NCBI GenBank assembly: GCA_008711135.1
Contig: VUAW01000003.1
Span: 233,676 to 297,675 of the forward strand
Direction: 5' to 3'
From: Rhodobacteraceae bacterium LNNU 3342
Lineage (GTDB): Bacteria > Pseudomonadota > Alphaproteobacteria > Rhodobacterales > Rhodobacteraceae
DNA length: 64,000 nucleotides
This document shows positions 44,829 to 54,782 of the stretch, one piece after another. The position numbers and the translations under genes are program-made. Under the pieces are notes generated by a model. It was given only the letters and a program-made list of their open reading frames with translations, did not search any database and was not told the DNA's origin. Position 1 is the first letter of the stretch; every line of letters starts with the position of its first letter.

Positions 44829-46123
44829 GGCCGCCGGGGCTTCTCATTTCGGCCCCCGCATCGGGCACGGGCAAGACGACGGTGATGCTGGGCCTCTTGC
44901 GAGCGCTGACTGATGACGGGCTGACGGTGCAGCCATTCAAAAGTGGGCCGGACTACATCGACCCCGCCTTTCACCGTGCGGCCAGCGGGCGCCCCTCGTT
45001 CAACCTGGACAGTTGGGCAATGGATGCGGCGCTGATGGATGCCATTGCAGCGCAAGCCGAAGGGGCGGACATCTGTCTCGCCGAAGGGTCGATGGGACTT
45101 TACGACGGCGTCGCCACGGCCGGGGCCACGGGAACCGGGTCAAGCGCCGAGCTTGCCGCGCGGATGGGCTGGCCGGTGGTGCTGGTCGTCGATGTGGGCG
45201 GACAGGCGCAATCGGCGGCAGCGGTGGCACTGGGATTTGCGCGTTACCGGGACCTGCCGTTTGCAGGCGTCATCCTGAACCGGGTGGCGAGCCCCCGACA
45301 CGAGCGGCTGGTGCGGCTGGGGATGGAGGATGCGGGGCTGCCGGTGCTGGGCGCCTTGCCCCGGCGGGGGGACCTGACGCTGCCCGAACGGCACCTGGGG
45401 CTGGTGCAGGCGGTGGAACATCCGGATCTGGACTGCGCCATTGCCGACTATGCCGCATTCCTGAAGGCGCATGTGGATATGGGTGCCCTGCGTGCCGCAG
45501 CGGATGGGGCGGGGGTGCTCCGGCCCGGCCCCCTGCCACGCCCACCCGCGCAGCGGATCGCGCTGGCGCAGGATGCCGCCTTTTCCTTCACCTACCCGCA
45601 TTTGCTGGCGGGCTGGCGCGCTGCGGGGGCAGAGATCATGCCGTTCTCGCCCCTCGCGGATGAGGCGCCTGACCCTGCCGCCGATCTGGTCTGGCTACCG
45701 GGCGGCTATCCGGAACTGCACGGGGGGCGGCTGGCGGCGGCGGAACGGTTCCGCGCAGGCCTGCGCCGCTTTGCCGAAACCCGCCCCGTCCATGGCGAAT
45801 GCGGCGGCTACATGGCGCTGGGCGAGGCACTGGTGGACAAGGACGGGCAGCGGCACCGGATGGCGGGGCTACTTGGCCTCGTCACCAGCTATGAGAAGCG
45901 GCGGATGCACCTTGGCTATCGCCGGGCGGAACTGCTGGCCCCGGTGCCGGGCTTTGGCACGCGGCTGCGGGGGCACGAATTCCACTATTCCACGATCCTT
46001 GATCAGCCTGACACGCCGCTGGCGCGCGTCACCGATGCCGAAGGCGCAGAGGTGCCTGAAACCGGTTCGCGGCGCGGCACTGTAACCGGCACCTTCTTTC
46101 ACCTGATTGCGGAGGACGCATGA
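44825..46123 (+). CDS. cobB: Hydrogenobyrinic acid a,c-diamide synthase (CobB)
   Basis: A 432-residue glutamine-dependent amidotransferase for the a and c side chains. The N-terminal P-loop domain has [12 protein letters not shown] and [12 protein letters not shown]; the C-terminal GATase has the Cys in [10 protein letters not shown] and the His in GHEFHYSTI. In the aerobic route it acts before cobalt insertion. It overlaps cobM and cobA by four bases. Confidence 0.96.
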   Translation: MRPPGLLISAPASGTGKTTVMLGLLRALTDDGLTVQPFKSGPDYIDPAFHRAASGRPSFNLDSWAMDAALMDAIAAQAEGADICLAEGSMGLYDGVATAGATGTGSSAELAARMGWPVVLVVDVGGQAQSAAAVALGFARYRDLPFAGVILNRVASPRHERLVRLGMEDAGLPVLGALPRRGDLTLPERHLGLVQAVEHPDLDCAIADYAAFLKAHVDMGALRAAADGAGVLRPGPLPRPPAQRIALAQDAAFSFTYPHLLAGWRAAGAEIMPFSPLADEAPDPAADLVWLPGGYPELHGGRLAAAERFRAGLRRFAETRPVHGECGGYMALGEALVDKDGQRHRMAGLLGLVTSYEKRRMHLGYRRAELLAPVPGFGTRLRGHEFHYSTILDQPDTPLARVTDAEGAEVPETGSRRGTVTGTFFHLIAEDA

Positions 46124-46839
46124 GCGGCTTTGTTTCCTTCGTAGGTTCCGGCCCCGGCGATCCGGAGCTACTGACGCTCAAGGCCGTTGCGCGGCTGAAG
46201 GCGGCGGATGCGGTGCTGTTCGATGACCTGTCCTCGGGCGCGATTCTGTCCCACGCCGGGCCCGGGGCGGACCTTGTGGCGGTGGGCAAACGGGCCGGGC
46301 GCCCCTCGCCCAAGCAAGACCATGTGAGCCGCCTGCTGGTGGATTACGCAGCCTCGGGCGCGCGCGTGGTGCGGCTGAAATCGGGCGATCCCGCGATCTT
46401 TGGCCGGCTGGAGGAAGAGATCACCGCCCTGCGCGAAGCGGGCATCGCGTTCGAGATTGTGCCGGGCGTGACCTCGGCCACTGCTGCGGCGGCGGCGGCA
46501 GCCATCCCGCTGACGCGGCGGATGACGTCGCGCCGGGTGCAGTTCGTCACTGGGCACGATGTGGCAGGGGGGCTGCCGCAAGATCTGAACATGGCGGCGC
46601 TTGCCGATCCGGCGGCGACCACTGTGGTCTTCATGGCGCGGCGGACCTTTGCGGCGCTGGCCGCGCGACTGGTGGCGGCGGGCCTGCCGGGGGATACGCC
46701 TGCGCTTCTGGCCGAAAACGTCAGCCACCCCGACCAGCGGCTGCATCGCGATACGGTGGGCGGCCTGGCCGTGCAGCTGGCTGATGCCGATCCGTCAGTG
46801 CCTGCCCTGATCCTTTACGGGCCGCTGGCATGGGACTAG
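46120..46839 (+). CDS. cobA: Uroporphyrinogen-III C-methyltransferase (SUMT)
   Basis: A 239-residue enzyme that makes precorrin-2 from uroporphyrinogen III (the HemD product). VGSGPGDPELLTLKA, VGKRAG...SPKQDHV, RLKSGDPAIFGRLEEE and VPGVTSATAAAA are typical. No sirohaem CysG-type extension is present, so this copy likely serves cobalamin. Its stop shares CTAG with the convergent bluB stop. Confidence 0.95.
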   Translation: MSGFVSFVGSGPGDPELLTLKAVARLKAADAVLFDDLSSGAILSHAGPGADLVAVGKRAGRPSPKQDHVSRLLVDYAASGARVVRLKSGDPAIFGRLEEEITALREAGIAFEIVPGVTSATAAAAAAAIPLTRRMTSRRVQFVTGHDVAGGLPQDLNMAALADPAATTVVFMARRTFAALAARLVAAGLPGDTPALLAENVSHPDQRLHRDTVGGLAVQLADADPSVPALILYGPLAWD

Positions 46840-47459
46840 CGGTCGATCCAGTCGGCCTCATGGTTTTCCTGCCAGCCAGTCCGGTGCAGCAGGGGCGCGT
46901 CGTCGCTGAATTCGGCGTGGCCAAGGCAAAGATAGGCAGTGAAGCGCCAGTCAGCGGGCGCCTCCAGCACCGCATGGGCGGCGTCTGGATCCAGAATCGA
47001 AACCCAGCCGAGGCCCACGTTTTCCGCCCGCGCCGCCAGCCACAGGGTGTGAATCGCCATCACCGTGGAATAGGCCAGCGTTTCGGGCATGGTCTGGCGG
47101 CCCAGTCCATGTCCTTCGGCGGGATCGGCGACGGTAAATACGGCCAGATGTTCGGGCGCCTCACGCAGGCCTGCGAGCTTCAACTGCAGGTAGGCGGCGC
47201 GGGTCGCATCGTCATAGGCCGCGGCAGCTTGGGTGTTGCTCTGCTCGAACAGCCGGATGATGGCGGCGCGGCGGGCGGGATCGCGGACGCGCATCACCCG
47301 CCACGGCCGCGCGTTACCGACCGAGGGCGCAAGCGCCATCGCCGCGCGCAGCCGGGCCAGCAGTGCATCATCCAGCGGATCGGGGCGGAAGTGCCGCACG
47401 TCACGGCGCCAGCGCAGGATCTCGCACAGGGTGTCGACCTCGGATTTCGTGAACTCCAT
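46836..47459 (-). CDS. bluB: 5,6-Dimethylbenzimidazole synthase BluB
   Basis: A 207-residue nitroreductase-fold flavoprotein that destroys FMN with O2 to form DMB, the lower ligand of B12. RWRRDVRHFRPDPLDD, APSVGNARPWRV and GLGWVSILDP are BluB signatures. The ATG at 47459 has GGGAGGA at good spacing; an ATG at 47486 is less likely. It is reversed between cobA and cobF, and needs oxygen, in line with the aerobic pathway. Confidence 0.95.
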   Translation of the reverse strand: MEFTKSEVDTLCEILRWRRDVRHFRPDPLDDALLARLRAAMALAPSVGNARPWRVMRVRDPARRAAIIRLFEQSNTQAAAAYDDATRAAYLQLKLAGLREAPEHLAVFTVADPAEGHGLGRQTMPETLAYSTVMAIHTLWLAARAENVGLGWVSILDPDAAHAVLEAPADWRFTAYLCLGHAEFSDDAPLLHRTGWQENHEADWIDR

Positions 47460-47515
47460 CGCATCCTCCCTGAACCGTGGTGGCATGTGGCAGCGCGATT
47501 GGCAACGGAGGCGTG

Positions 47516-48262
47516 ATGATCGAGATTCTGCTGATCGGGATTGGCACCGGGAACCCGGCGCATCTGACGCTGGAGGCGGTCGAGGCGCTGGGGCAGGCTG
47601 ATCTGGTGCTTCTGCCGCGTAAAGGCGCGGACAAGGCGGATCTTGCCGACCTGCGACGCGAAATCTGTGCCCGGTACCTAGGCGGGGGCCAGATGGTCGA
47701 ATTCGACCTGCCGGTACGCGATGCGCAGGGGGATTACCTTCCCGGCGTGCAGGATTGGCATGACGCCATCGCGCAGTGCTGGGCCGGGCTGATTCAGGAT
47801 CACCTGCCGGGGCAGGGGCGGGTGGGGCTGCTTGTCTGGGGGGACCCGTCGCTTTATGACAGCAGCCTGCGCATCGCGGCGCGGCTGGGGAGCTTAGGCG
47901 TCCAGGCGCGGGTTCAGGTGATCCCTGGCATCACCAGCCTGCAGATGCTGACAGCCGCGCATGGCATCCCGCTGAACACGCTGGGGGCGCCGTTCCTAGT
48001 CACCACGGGTCGGCGGCTGCGGGATGAAGGCTGGCCTGCGGGCGTTGACAGCGTTGCAGTGATGCTGGACGGGGGCTGTGCTTTCACGACGCTGCCCGGC
48101 AGGGAACTGACGATCTGGTGGGGCGCCTATGTCGGGATGCCGCAGCAGATCCTGATGTCCGGCCCTTTGGCAGAAGTCGGGCCGCAGATCGTGGCGGCCC
48201 GGGCCGAGGCGCGGGCGGCGCATGGCTGGATCATGGATATCTACTTGCTGCGCCGGTCTTAG
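47516..48262 (+). CDS. cobF: Precorrin-6A synthase (deacetylating), CobF
   Basis: A 248-residue tetrapyrrole methylase that methylates C1 and releases acetate. LLIGIGTGNPAHLTLEAVEA, LLPRKGADKADLADLRREI, LLVWGDPSLYDSSLRIA and VIPGITSLQMLTAAHGIPLN are CobF-type. CobF occurs only in the aerobic pathway. GGAGG precedes the ATG at 47516. The stop overlaps the convergent popZ-like stop. Confidence 0.94.
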   Translation: MIEILLIGIGTGNPAHLTLEAVEALGQADLVLLPRKGADKADLADLRREICARYLGGGQMVEFDLPVRDAQGDYLPGVQDWHDAIAQCWAGLIQDHLPGQGRVGLLVWGDPSLYDSSLRIAARLGSLGVQARVQVIPGITSLQMLTAAHGIPLNTLGAPFLVTTGRRLRDEGWPAGVDSVAVMLDGGCAFTTLPGRELTIWWGAYVGMPQQILMSGPLAEVGPQIVAARAEARAAHGWIMDIYLLRRS

Positions 48263-48684
48263 CGCAGGTTTCGCGCTGCCAGCGTGCGCGCAACTTCGGC
48301 CTGAACTAGCTTGCGCACGGTGTGTGTGATTTCCTTGCCCAACTGGCCGCGAAGTTCCTCACGCAGCAGGTCAGAGACCAAGGCGCGGATCGCCTCCGGG
48401 TCCTGCGGGCTGCTGGCGGCGGGCGCTTCCAGTGACGAGGGCGACGGGAAGTTCCCGGGTTCCTCGTCCCACTCCTCGCCAAGGCTGCTGAGAGAGGCCT
48501 CAAGCCCGGCGAGCATTTCCCGAAGGCTGGGCATGGGGCCAGCTGGAAGAGGTTGCGGGGCGGCATCCGGCACCACGCGCAGCTCGGGCGTCAGGAGCAG
48601 CGGCCCCAGCTGGTCATCCTGCCGCGACGTCAGCCGCTGGGCTGCAGAACCTTCCCCTCGCGTCTCCCTGATCGCGTCGGACAT
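48259..48684 (-). CDS. popZ: PopZ-like (DUF2497-type) conserved protein
   Basis: A 141-residue protein. A short N-terminal part (LLLTPELRVV at about 28-37) is followed by a Pro/Glu/Ser-rich acidic linker (about 40-100) and an amphipathic C-terminal helix pair ending LVSDLLREELRGQLGKEI / THTVRKLVQAEVARTLAARN. That ending strongly resembles the C-terminal oligomerisation domain of PopZ/DUF2497 proteins, and tolC-pcm follow upstream as they do next to popZ-type genes in relatives. The canonical N-terminal PopZ helix is not obvious, so the call is at family level. GGAGGG spacing favours the ATG at 48684 over 48690. Confidence 0.6.
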   Translation of the reverse strand: MSDAIRETRGEGSAAQRLTSRQDDQLGPLLLTPELRVVPDAAPQPLPAGPMPSLREMLAGLEASLSSLGEEWDEEPGNFPSPSSLEAPAASSPQDPEAIRALVSDLLREELRGQLGKEITHTVRKLVQAEVARTLAARNLR

Positions 48685-48750
48685 GGTCATCCCTCCGTTG
48701 GTCGGGGCAGTGTAGCTCCGGCGTGCCGTTGAAACAATCATTTGATCCGC

Positions 48751-50127
48751 TCAGTTCCGGCCGATGCTTTGAAGGACGCGGTCCAGCGCCTCGCCTTGCG
48801 GGCTGCGGGCCGGCGCGCCACGGACTGCGTTGTAATAGGCCGACGGGTCGTAGGTCGGGATGCCGAGGTTCAGATGCTCGACCGTGAGCAGCCCCATCGC
48901 GGCAAGAAGCTGGTAGACTGCCACATGGCGGTTGGCTTCGGCGGCCACGCGGCTGGCCTGCGCGTCAAGCAGTTCCTGTTCGGCGTTCAGCACGTCGAGC
49001 GTGGTGCGGGCGCCCAGCGCAGCCTCTTCCCGCGCGCCGTTCAATGCGATCTGTGCCGCCTCGATCTGCTGATTCGAAGCCTGAAGCTGTGCGCGGGCAA
49101 CACCGATGCGGGCCCAGGCATTGCCCGTTTCCTGCACGACCTCGACCGCGGTCTGGTGCAGGGTCGAACGCGCCTGGTCGCGCCGCGCCACCGCCTGACG
49201 GTAAAGGGCAGAGTTACCGCCGCCCTGATAGATCGGCTGGTTGTAGCTGAGCCCGATCTGCGACGTATCCCGCCCGTTGTGGTCCGTCGCGATGCTGGCG
49301 CTGGCCGCCAACCGGCCCGAACGCGCCGGTTCCGCGGCCGTTGCCGTCAGTTCGCTGCCTGCGACCTGGTGCTGCGCCTGCCGAATGGCCGGATGGGTGC
49401 GCTGCGCCACGGCCTTGGCCTCTGCCTCGCTCGCCGCAGTGGCGGGCGCCGACGGAGGAGCCGAAACGGTCCCGGTCGGGTAGCGCCCGGTGGCTGCGTT
49501 GTAGGATTCAAGCGCGATGTCGCGTTCCCCTTCGGCTGCCGACAGGGCCGATTGCGCCGCAGCAAGCCGCGCCTCGGCGATGGCGACGTCGGTGCGCGTG
49601 ACCTCGCCAACCTCGAACCGGTCGCGGGCAGCGCGCAGTTCCTCGGTGATGACGTTCACGCTGTTCCGGCGCAGGCGGACGGTCTCGTTCGCGCTCCAGA
49701 CATTCATGTAGGCGCCGACTGCCGTCAGCAGCACGTTCTGTTCGACGCTGACCAGCGCCCAGCGGGTCGCCAGAACGTTTTCCTGCGCGGCCTGGATCGC
49801 GATGCGGTTCCGGCCGAAATCGAACAGCGCCAGTTCCGCCGAAAGCGCGAGGCTGCCGCTGAGCTCATCCTGAAGCGCGCTTTGCACCGGGGTGGTATAG
49901 GTTCCCCGGGCCGCAAGCGCGATGGCCGGGCGCAGGGCTGCCACGCTGCGGGCGACATCTTCGTCGGCAGCGCGCAGCACGGCCCGGTTCTGTTCAAGCA
50001 GGTTCGAGTTGCGGTAGGCCGCCACAAGCGCATCAGCCAGCGTATCTGCCGCTGCGGCCGAGGCTGACAGCGCCGTGGCGCAGGCAAGGAAGGCGGCGGC
50101 AAGGCGACGGGATCGGAAAATGGTCAT
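48751..50127 (-). CDS. tolC: TolC-family outer membrane efflux/secretion protein
   Basis: A 458-residue protein with a signal peptide (about 1-27, ending SAAAADT), the start DTLADALVAAYRNSNLLEQNRA and two TolC repeats with long coiled helices (FEVGEVTRTDVAIAEARLAAAQ and ALGARTTLDVLNAEQELLDAQ). TolC trimers form the outer-membrane exit duct for type I secretion and drug efflux. It could export RTX proteins such as the one at 11.5 kb. It lies between pcm and the popZ-like gene. Confidence 0.94.
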   Translation of the reverse strand: MTIFRSRRLAAAFLACATALSASAAAADTLADALVAAYRNSNLLEQNRAVLRAADEDVARSVAALRPAIALAARGTYTTPVQSALQDELSGSLALSAELALFDFGRNRIAIQAAQENVLATRWALVSVEQNVLLTAVGAYMNVWSANETVRLRRNSVNVITEELRAARDRFEVGEVTRTDVAIAEARLAAAQSALSAAEGERDIALESYNAATGRYPTGTVSAPPSAPATAASEAEAKAVAQRTHPAIRQAQHQVAGSELTATAAEPARSGRLAASASIATDHNGRDTSQIGLSYNQPIYQGGGNSALYRQAVARRDQARSTLHQTAVEVVQETGNAWARIGVARAQLQASNQQIEAAQIALNGAREEAALGARTTLDVLNAEQELLDAQASRVAAEANRHVAVYQLLAAMGLLTVEHLNLGIPTYDPSAYYNAVRGAPARSPQGEALDRVLQSIGRN

Positions 50128-50183
50128 CGGCTGTCCTGCTCGTTCTTGTTGCGGCATGGGCGGCCCTTTCCGGGCCCCCGTAA

Positions 50184-50837
50184 TCAGAGCGTGAAGACGC
50201 GTGCGGCTTCGAATCCCGGCAGAACCGGGGCAGAGGCGTTGAACACATGGCGCCAGGTGATCTCGCCGTCGCGCTTGTAGCCGATCCGGCAGACGCCCAA
50301 CGGCCCTTCCATGAAGATGGCAACGGCGCGCCCGCCTTCCTTGATCTGGTCGACCAGCGCGGGCGGGAAGGTTTCGATGGCACCTTCGACGACAAGCGCG
50401 TCATATGGACCGTGCTGCGGCGCTCCCTGGGTCAGAGGCGCGTTGACCACCGCCACGTTATAGACGCCTTGGTCGGACAGAAGCGCCTGCGCCTCTTGTG
50501 CCATGGCGGCGTCTTCCTCGACCGCGACGACGGTGCTGGCGAGGCGGGCGATGATCGCGCTGGAATAACCAAATCCGCAGGCCAGATCGAGCACCAGGTC
50601 ATCGGGCTGGATGTTGGCGAAATCCAGCATCTTGGCAAAGCTGCGCGGTTCAAGCAGCACGCGGCCCTGTCCGATGTCCACGTTTTCGCCCATATAGGCC
50701 GCCTCGCGCTTTTCGACCGGAACGTAAAGTTCGCGCGGGACGGCGAGGAATGCGTCGATGATCGGGAATTTCGTCACGTCCGAGGGTCGAATCTGGTTGT
50801 CGACCATGTTGCTCCGGCGGGCGGCGTAATCGGGCAT
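50184..50837 (-). CDS. pcm: Protein-L-isoaspartate O-methyltransferase-type protein
   Basis: A 217-residue methyltransferase of the PIMT family. NMVDNQIRPSDVT, MGENVDIGQGRVLLEPRSFAKML and the SAM-binding VLDLACGFGYSSAIIARLA are typical of the alphaproteobacterial group upstream of tolC. The GFGYSS motif differs slightly from the canonical GxGTGY, so the repair activity on isoaspartate is not assured. 56 bases separate it from tolC. Confidence 0.85.
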   Translation of the reverse strand: MPDYAARRSNMVDNQIRPSDVTKFPIIDAFLAVPRELYVPVEKREAAYMGENVDIGQGRVLLEPRSFAKMLDFANIQPDDLVLDLACGFGYSSAIIARLASTVVAVEEDAAMAQEAQALLSDQGVYNVAVVNAPLTQGAPQHGPYDALVVEGAIETFPPALVDQIKEGGRAVAIFMEGPLGVCRIGYKRDGEITWRHVFNASAPVLPGFEAARVFTL

Positions 50838-51008
50838 GACTGAACTCTTTGGTCTAGTTGGCTCAGCCTGTTCTTGCCACAGTTAGACTTGCTCGGCAAC
50901 TGAAGCCGTTGCCCTGCCGGCTCAAAGTGGCCGTGGGCAACGGAGAACTTGGTTCAAGCGAGTTTTCCTTGACGAGCGCGCGCCGAAAGACTACTCCTCC
51001 GCTCCGAC

Positions 51009-51082
51009 GGCGAGTGGGCAGGTAGGTTATGCAGCGGATTGCAAATCCGTGTAGACCGGTTCGATTCCGGTACTCGCCTCCA
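51009..51082 (+). tRNA. tRNA-Cys (anticodon GCA)
   Basis: A 74-base cloverleaf with encoded CCA. Acceptor GGCGAGT/ACTCGCC, anticodon stem GCGGA/TCCGT with loop TTGCAAA and anticodon GCA, T-loop TTCGATT, discriminator T. It is the only forward-strand gene between 48.3 and 63.8 kb. Confidence 0.97.
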
Positions 51083-51099
51083 CCGAACACCTTGCACGA

Positions 51100-52560
51100 T
51101 CAGGCAGGCTCGCTCGCAGGCTTCGCCTCGCAGCGAGCATATACGTCCTCGTATCTCTGGATGTCGTCCTCGCCCAGGTAGCTGCCGGTCTGCACCTCAA
51201 TCAGGATCATCGGAAGCTTGCCAGGATTCTCCATCCGGTGCACGGCACCCAGCGGAATGTAGACCGACTGGTTTTCCGTCACGAGCTTCACCTCGGCGTC
51301 CACGGTCACCTTTGCGGTGCCTTGCACGACGATCCAGTGTTCCGACCGGTGGTGATGGGACTGCAGCGACAATGCGGCACCGGGATGCACCACGATGCGC
51401 TTGACCTGGAACCGGGTGCCCGTGGCCAGGACCTCGAACCAGCCCCAAGGGCGATGGTCACGCGGGAAGACGTCGGCTTGGGTTGCACCCTCTTTCCGCA
51501 GGGCAGTGACGGCGGCCTTGACCTCTTGCGCACGGGAACGGTGGGCGACAAGCACCGCATCGGGCATCGCAACCGCCACGATGTCGTCCAGACCGATCCC
51601 CACGATCTTCTGACCCGGCGACTCGGACCGTAGCAGGGTCCCCGCACAGCCGATGGCCGAGGCCGGGCCCGAAAGCGCCACGCCGTCCGGCCCTGCGGTT
51701 TCGTGCCACACCGAGGCCCAATCTCCCAGATCGGACCAGCGGCCGCCGTACGGCATCACCGCGATGTTGTCTGACCGCTCCATGATCGCATAGTCGATGG
51801 AGGTCGCTGGAACCCGCCCCCACGGCTCTGCGGCCAATCGCGTAAAGCCCAGGTCACGGACGCTTCCTTCGACCGCCTGGCGGGCCGGGGGGATCATATT
51901 GGGGGCGTGGGTTTCGAAGGCCTTCAGGATCGCACTGGCCCTGAACAGGAAGATGCCTGCGTTCCACAGGTAACGCCCTTCGGCCAAAAGCTCCTCTGCC
52001 CGCTCGGCGTTCGGCTTCTCGATGAAGCGGCGCACGGGAAGGCAGCCGGTCCCTGTGGTGACGATTCCGTCAAGGACGGACGGGGCGTCCACCTCCAGAT
52101 AGCCATAGGCGGTTTCAGGGCGATCGGGCGCAATGCCGAAGGTCACAAGCTGCCCCGCCTCGGCGGCGGGCAGGGCCGCGGCGACAGCTTGCTGGAACAG
52201 GTCGGCATCCGGAATGACGTGGTCCGATGGCGCGACCAGCATGAGCGCGTCCGGGTCACTGTCCAGCAGGTGTAGCGCGGCGGCCAGAACGGCAGGGGCG
52301 GTATCCCGCCCCTCGGGCTCGATCATGATAGCGGCAGGTGCGCACCCGGCGTGGACAAGCTGTTCGCGCACGATGAACCGGAAGTCATCGGCCGTCACGA
52401 TAAGCGGCGCACCGAAAGCAGGGCCGGAAAACCTGAGGATCGACGCCTGGAACAGGCTCTCCTCGCCCGTCAACTTTGAAAACTGCTTGGGGAAGCTCTT
52501 GCGGGACAGGGGCCACAGACGGGTGCCTGAACCGCCGCAGAGCAGAACCGGGGTGATCAT
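51100..52560 (-). CDS. manC: Mannose-1-phosphate guanylyltransferase / mannose-6-phosphate isomerase (type II PMI)
   Basis: A 486-residue bifunctional protein. The N-terminal pyrophosphorylase has LLCGGSGTRLWPLSRKSFPKQF (signature loop, shown in part) and the VAPSDHVI segment; the C-terminal cupin has QSHHHRSEHWIVV, the PMI metal site. It makes GDP-mannose, the substrate for gmd. The ATG at 52560 has AAGGA 9 bases upstream. It is the last gene of gmd-fcl-manC. Confidence 0.95.
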   Translation of the reverse strand: MITPVLLCGGSGTRLWPLSRKSFPKQFSKLTGEESLFQASILRFSGPAFGAPLIVTADDFRFIVREQLVHAGCAPAAIMIEPEGRDTAPAVLAAALHLLDSDPDALMLVAPSDHVIPDADLFQQAVAAALPAAEAGQLVTFGIAPDRPETAYGYLEVDAPSVLDGIVTTGTGCLPVRRFIEKPNAERAEELLAEGRYLWNAGIFLFRASAILKAFETHAPNMIPPARQAVEGSVRDLGFTRLAAEPWGRVPATSIDYAIMERSDNIAVMPYGGRWSDLGDWASVWHETAGPDGVALSGPASAIGCAGTLLRSESPGQKIVGIGLDDIVAVAMPDAVLVAHRSRAQEVKAAVTALRKEGATQADVFPRDHRPWGWFEVLATGTRFQVKRIVVHPGAALSLQSHHHRSEHWIVVQGTAKVTVDAEVKLVTENQSVYIPLGAVHRMENPGKLPMILIEVQTGSYLGEDDIQRYEDVYARCEAKPASEPA

Positions 52561-52591
52561 GTTCAAGTCCTTTCCTGAAGGAATGGAGCGG

Positions 52592-53602
52592 TCACGATGC
52601 GGCCGCACCCAGTGGCTGTAGCGTCGGCCCCGGCGCGGCCTTGGCCCGGATCTGGCCTTCGGTGCGTGACAGGTACCAATCATAGGTGTGATGAAGCCCT
52701 TGGGCCAGGTCGATGCGCGCCCGCCAGCCCAGCCGCGACAGCAGCGAGACATCCAGAAGCTTGCGCATTGTGCCATCGGGTTTCGATGTATCGAAGGTCA
52801 GCTTGCCCCGGAAGCCGGCGACCTTGGCGATCATCCCTGCAAGATCGGCGATGGAGATGTCGGTGCCGGTGCCGATGTTGATGTGGCTTTGCATCGGCAG
52901 GGTATGCGCGCGATAATCCTCGGTGGGAAGCTCGGCCACGAACAGCGCGGCCTCTGCCATGTCATCGACATGCAGGAACTCGCGCCGGGGGCGGCCGGTG
53001 CCCCAGATCACCACCTCTGGCGCGTCGGCGCGGGCGGCCTCGTGGAAGCGCCGGATCAGGGCGGGCAGCACATGCGCATTCAGAGGGTGGAAGTTGTCGC
53101 CGGGGCCGTAAAGGTTGGTAGGCATGACCGACCGGTAGTCGCGCCCGAACTGGCGGTTGAAGCTTTCGCACAGCTTGATCCCTGCGATCTTGGCAATCGC
53201 ATACGGTTCGTTGGTGGGTTCAAGCGGACCGGTCAGCAGGGCGCTTTCCGGGATCGGCTGCGGCGCCTCACGCGGGTAGATGCAGGACGAACCCAGGAAC
53301 AGCAACCGCTGCACATCTGCGGCATGCGCCTCACCGATCACGTTGGACTGGATCAGCAGGTTGTCCTGGATGAAATCAGCGGGATAGGTGTTGTTCGCGT
53401 GGATCCCGCCCACCCGCGCGGCGGCAAGGATCACCAGGTCCGGCCTGTGGGTCCGCATGAAGGCCCGCACTGCCCCCTGATCCCTCAGGTCAAGCTCGTC
53501 CGACCCGCGGGTCAGCAGCTCATCCGTGCCGCGCGCCTGAAGGCGGCGCAGGATGGCGCTGCCCACCATGCCCCTGTGCCCCGCGATGAAGATCCTTGCC
53601 AT
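52592..53602 (-). CDS. fcl: GDP-L-fucose synthase
   Basis: A 336-residue SDR enzyme that epimerises and reduces GDP-4-keto-6-deoxymannose to GDP-L-fucose. The NADP motif is [11 protein letters not shown], the catalytic residues are in GSSCIYP and YAIAKIAG (YxxxK), and [14 protein letters not shown] is typical. It follows gmd by 23 bases. Confidence 0.96.
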   Translation of the reverse strand: MARIFIAGHRGMVGSAILRRLQARGTDELLTRGSDELDLRDQGAVRAFMRTHRPDLVILAAARVGGIHANNTYPADFIQDNLLIQSNVIGEAHAADVQRLLFLGSSCIYPREAPQPIPESALLTGPLEPTNEPYAIAKIAGIKLCESFNRQFGRDYRSVMPTNLYGPGDNFHPLNAHVLPALIRRFHEAARADAPEVVIWGTGRPRREFLHVDDMAEAALFVAELPTEDYRAHTLPMQSHINIGTGTDISIADLAGMIAKVAGFRGKLTFDTSKPDGTMRKLLDVSLLSRLGWRARIDLAQGLHHTYDWYLSRTEGQIRAKAAPGPTLQPLGAAAS

Positions 53603-53625
53603 GCCTTTTCCCCTCGCTGCCCCGG

Positions 53626-54747
53626 TCACCGCTCGACACAAACCGGAAGGTTGAGCCCGTGCGCCTTCAACAGCGCATGGCGGCGCGCGGCCGTGTGATC
53701 GCAGGCAACCATTTCGCGGCACATTTCGCGGGCGCTGATCTGCGGGCTCCACCCCAGCCGCGCCTGCGCCTTGGCGGGACTGCCCAGCAGGGTATCGACC
53801 TCAGCCGGGCGGAAATAGCGCGGGTCGATCCGCACGATCACCTGCCCCCGCCGCACGTTGGGGGCCAGGCTACCCGAAACGCTGGCCACGACGCCGACTT
53901 CATGGATGCCGTCACCCTCGAACTCCAGCCGGATGCCTATATCCTCGGCAGCCCAGGTGATGAACTCGCGCACCGAATACTGCTTGCCCGTCGCAATTAC
54001 GAAATCCTCCGGCTGGTCCTGTTGCAGCATCATCCACTGCATCCGCACATAGTCCTTGGCATGCCCCCAGTCGCGCAGGGCGTCGATGTTGCCCATGTAC
54101 AGGCATTCTTCCATGCCCAGTGCGATGTTCGCCAACCCGCGGGTAATCTTGCGTGTGACAAAGGTCTCGCCCCGTCGCGGGCTCTCGTGGTTGAAGAGGA
54201 TGCCGTTGCAGGCGTACATCCCGTAGGCTTCGCGGTAGTTCACGGTAATCCAATAGGCGTACATCTTGGCCACTGCATAGGGGCTGCGGGGATGGAAGGG
54301 CGTGGTTTCGGTCTGTGGCGTTTCCTGCACCAGCCCGTAGAGCTCCGAGGTAGAGGCTTGGTAAAAGCGCGTCTTGTGTTCCAGCCCCAGGAAGCGGATT
54401 GCCTCCAGCAGGCGCAGCGTGCCCAGCGCGTCCACATCCGCGGTATATTCTGGGGACTCGAAGCTCACGGCCACATGCGATTGGGCACCAAGGTTGTATA
54501 CCTCGTCCGGCTGCACCTGGCTCAGGATGCGGGTCAGGTTGGAACTGTCAGTCAGGTCGCCATAGTGCAGATGAAAGCGGGTGTCGTCGCTGTGCGGGTC
54601 CTCGTAGATGTGATCCACCCGCTGCGTGTTGAACAACGACGCACGTCGCTTGATGCCGTGGACCTCGTAGCCTTTGGCAAGCAGGAACTCGGCAAGATAG
54701 GATCCGTCCTGGCCTGTGATCCCGGTGATGAGCGCTTTTCTGGTCAT
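53626..54747 (-). CDS. gmd: GDP-mannose 4,6-dehydratase
   Basis: A 373-residue SDR enzyme that converts GDP-mannose to GDP-4-keto-6-deoxymannose. The start [20 protein letters not shown], the catalytic region STSELYG and [10 protein letters not shown] (YxxxK) and [15 protein letters not shown] are diagnostic. It heads gmd-fcl-manC, the GDP-fucose branch of the exopolysaccharide locus. Confidence 0.97.
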   Translation of the reverse strand: MTRKALITGITGQDGSYLAEFLLAKGYEVHGIKRRASLFNTQRVDHIYEDPHSDDTRFHLHYGDLTDSSNLTRILSQVQPDEVYNLGAQSHVAVSFESPEYTADVDALGTLRLLEAIRFLGLEHKTRFYQASTSELYGLVQETPQTETTPFHPRSPYAVAKMYAYWITVNYREAYGMYACNGILFNHESPRRGETFVTRKITRGLANIALGMEECLYMGNIDALRDWGHAKDYVRMQWMMLQQDQPEDFVIATGKQYSVREFITWAAEDIGIRLEFEGDGIHEVGVVASVSGSLAPNVRRGQVIVRIDPRYFRPAEVDTLLGSPAKAQARLGWSPQISAREMCREMVACDHTAARRHALLKAHGLNLPVCVER

Positions 54748-54782
54748 GGAACCTGCTTCTGGATGACATGCGGCAGATATGC

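Noticed and set aside
48751..50127. tolC as part of a dedicated RTX type I secretion operon
   Set aside because: No ABC exporter or membrane fusion protein is adjacent; the neighbours are pcm and the popZ-like gene, as for a housekeeping TolC.
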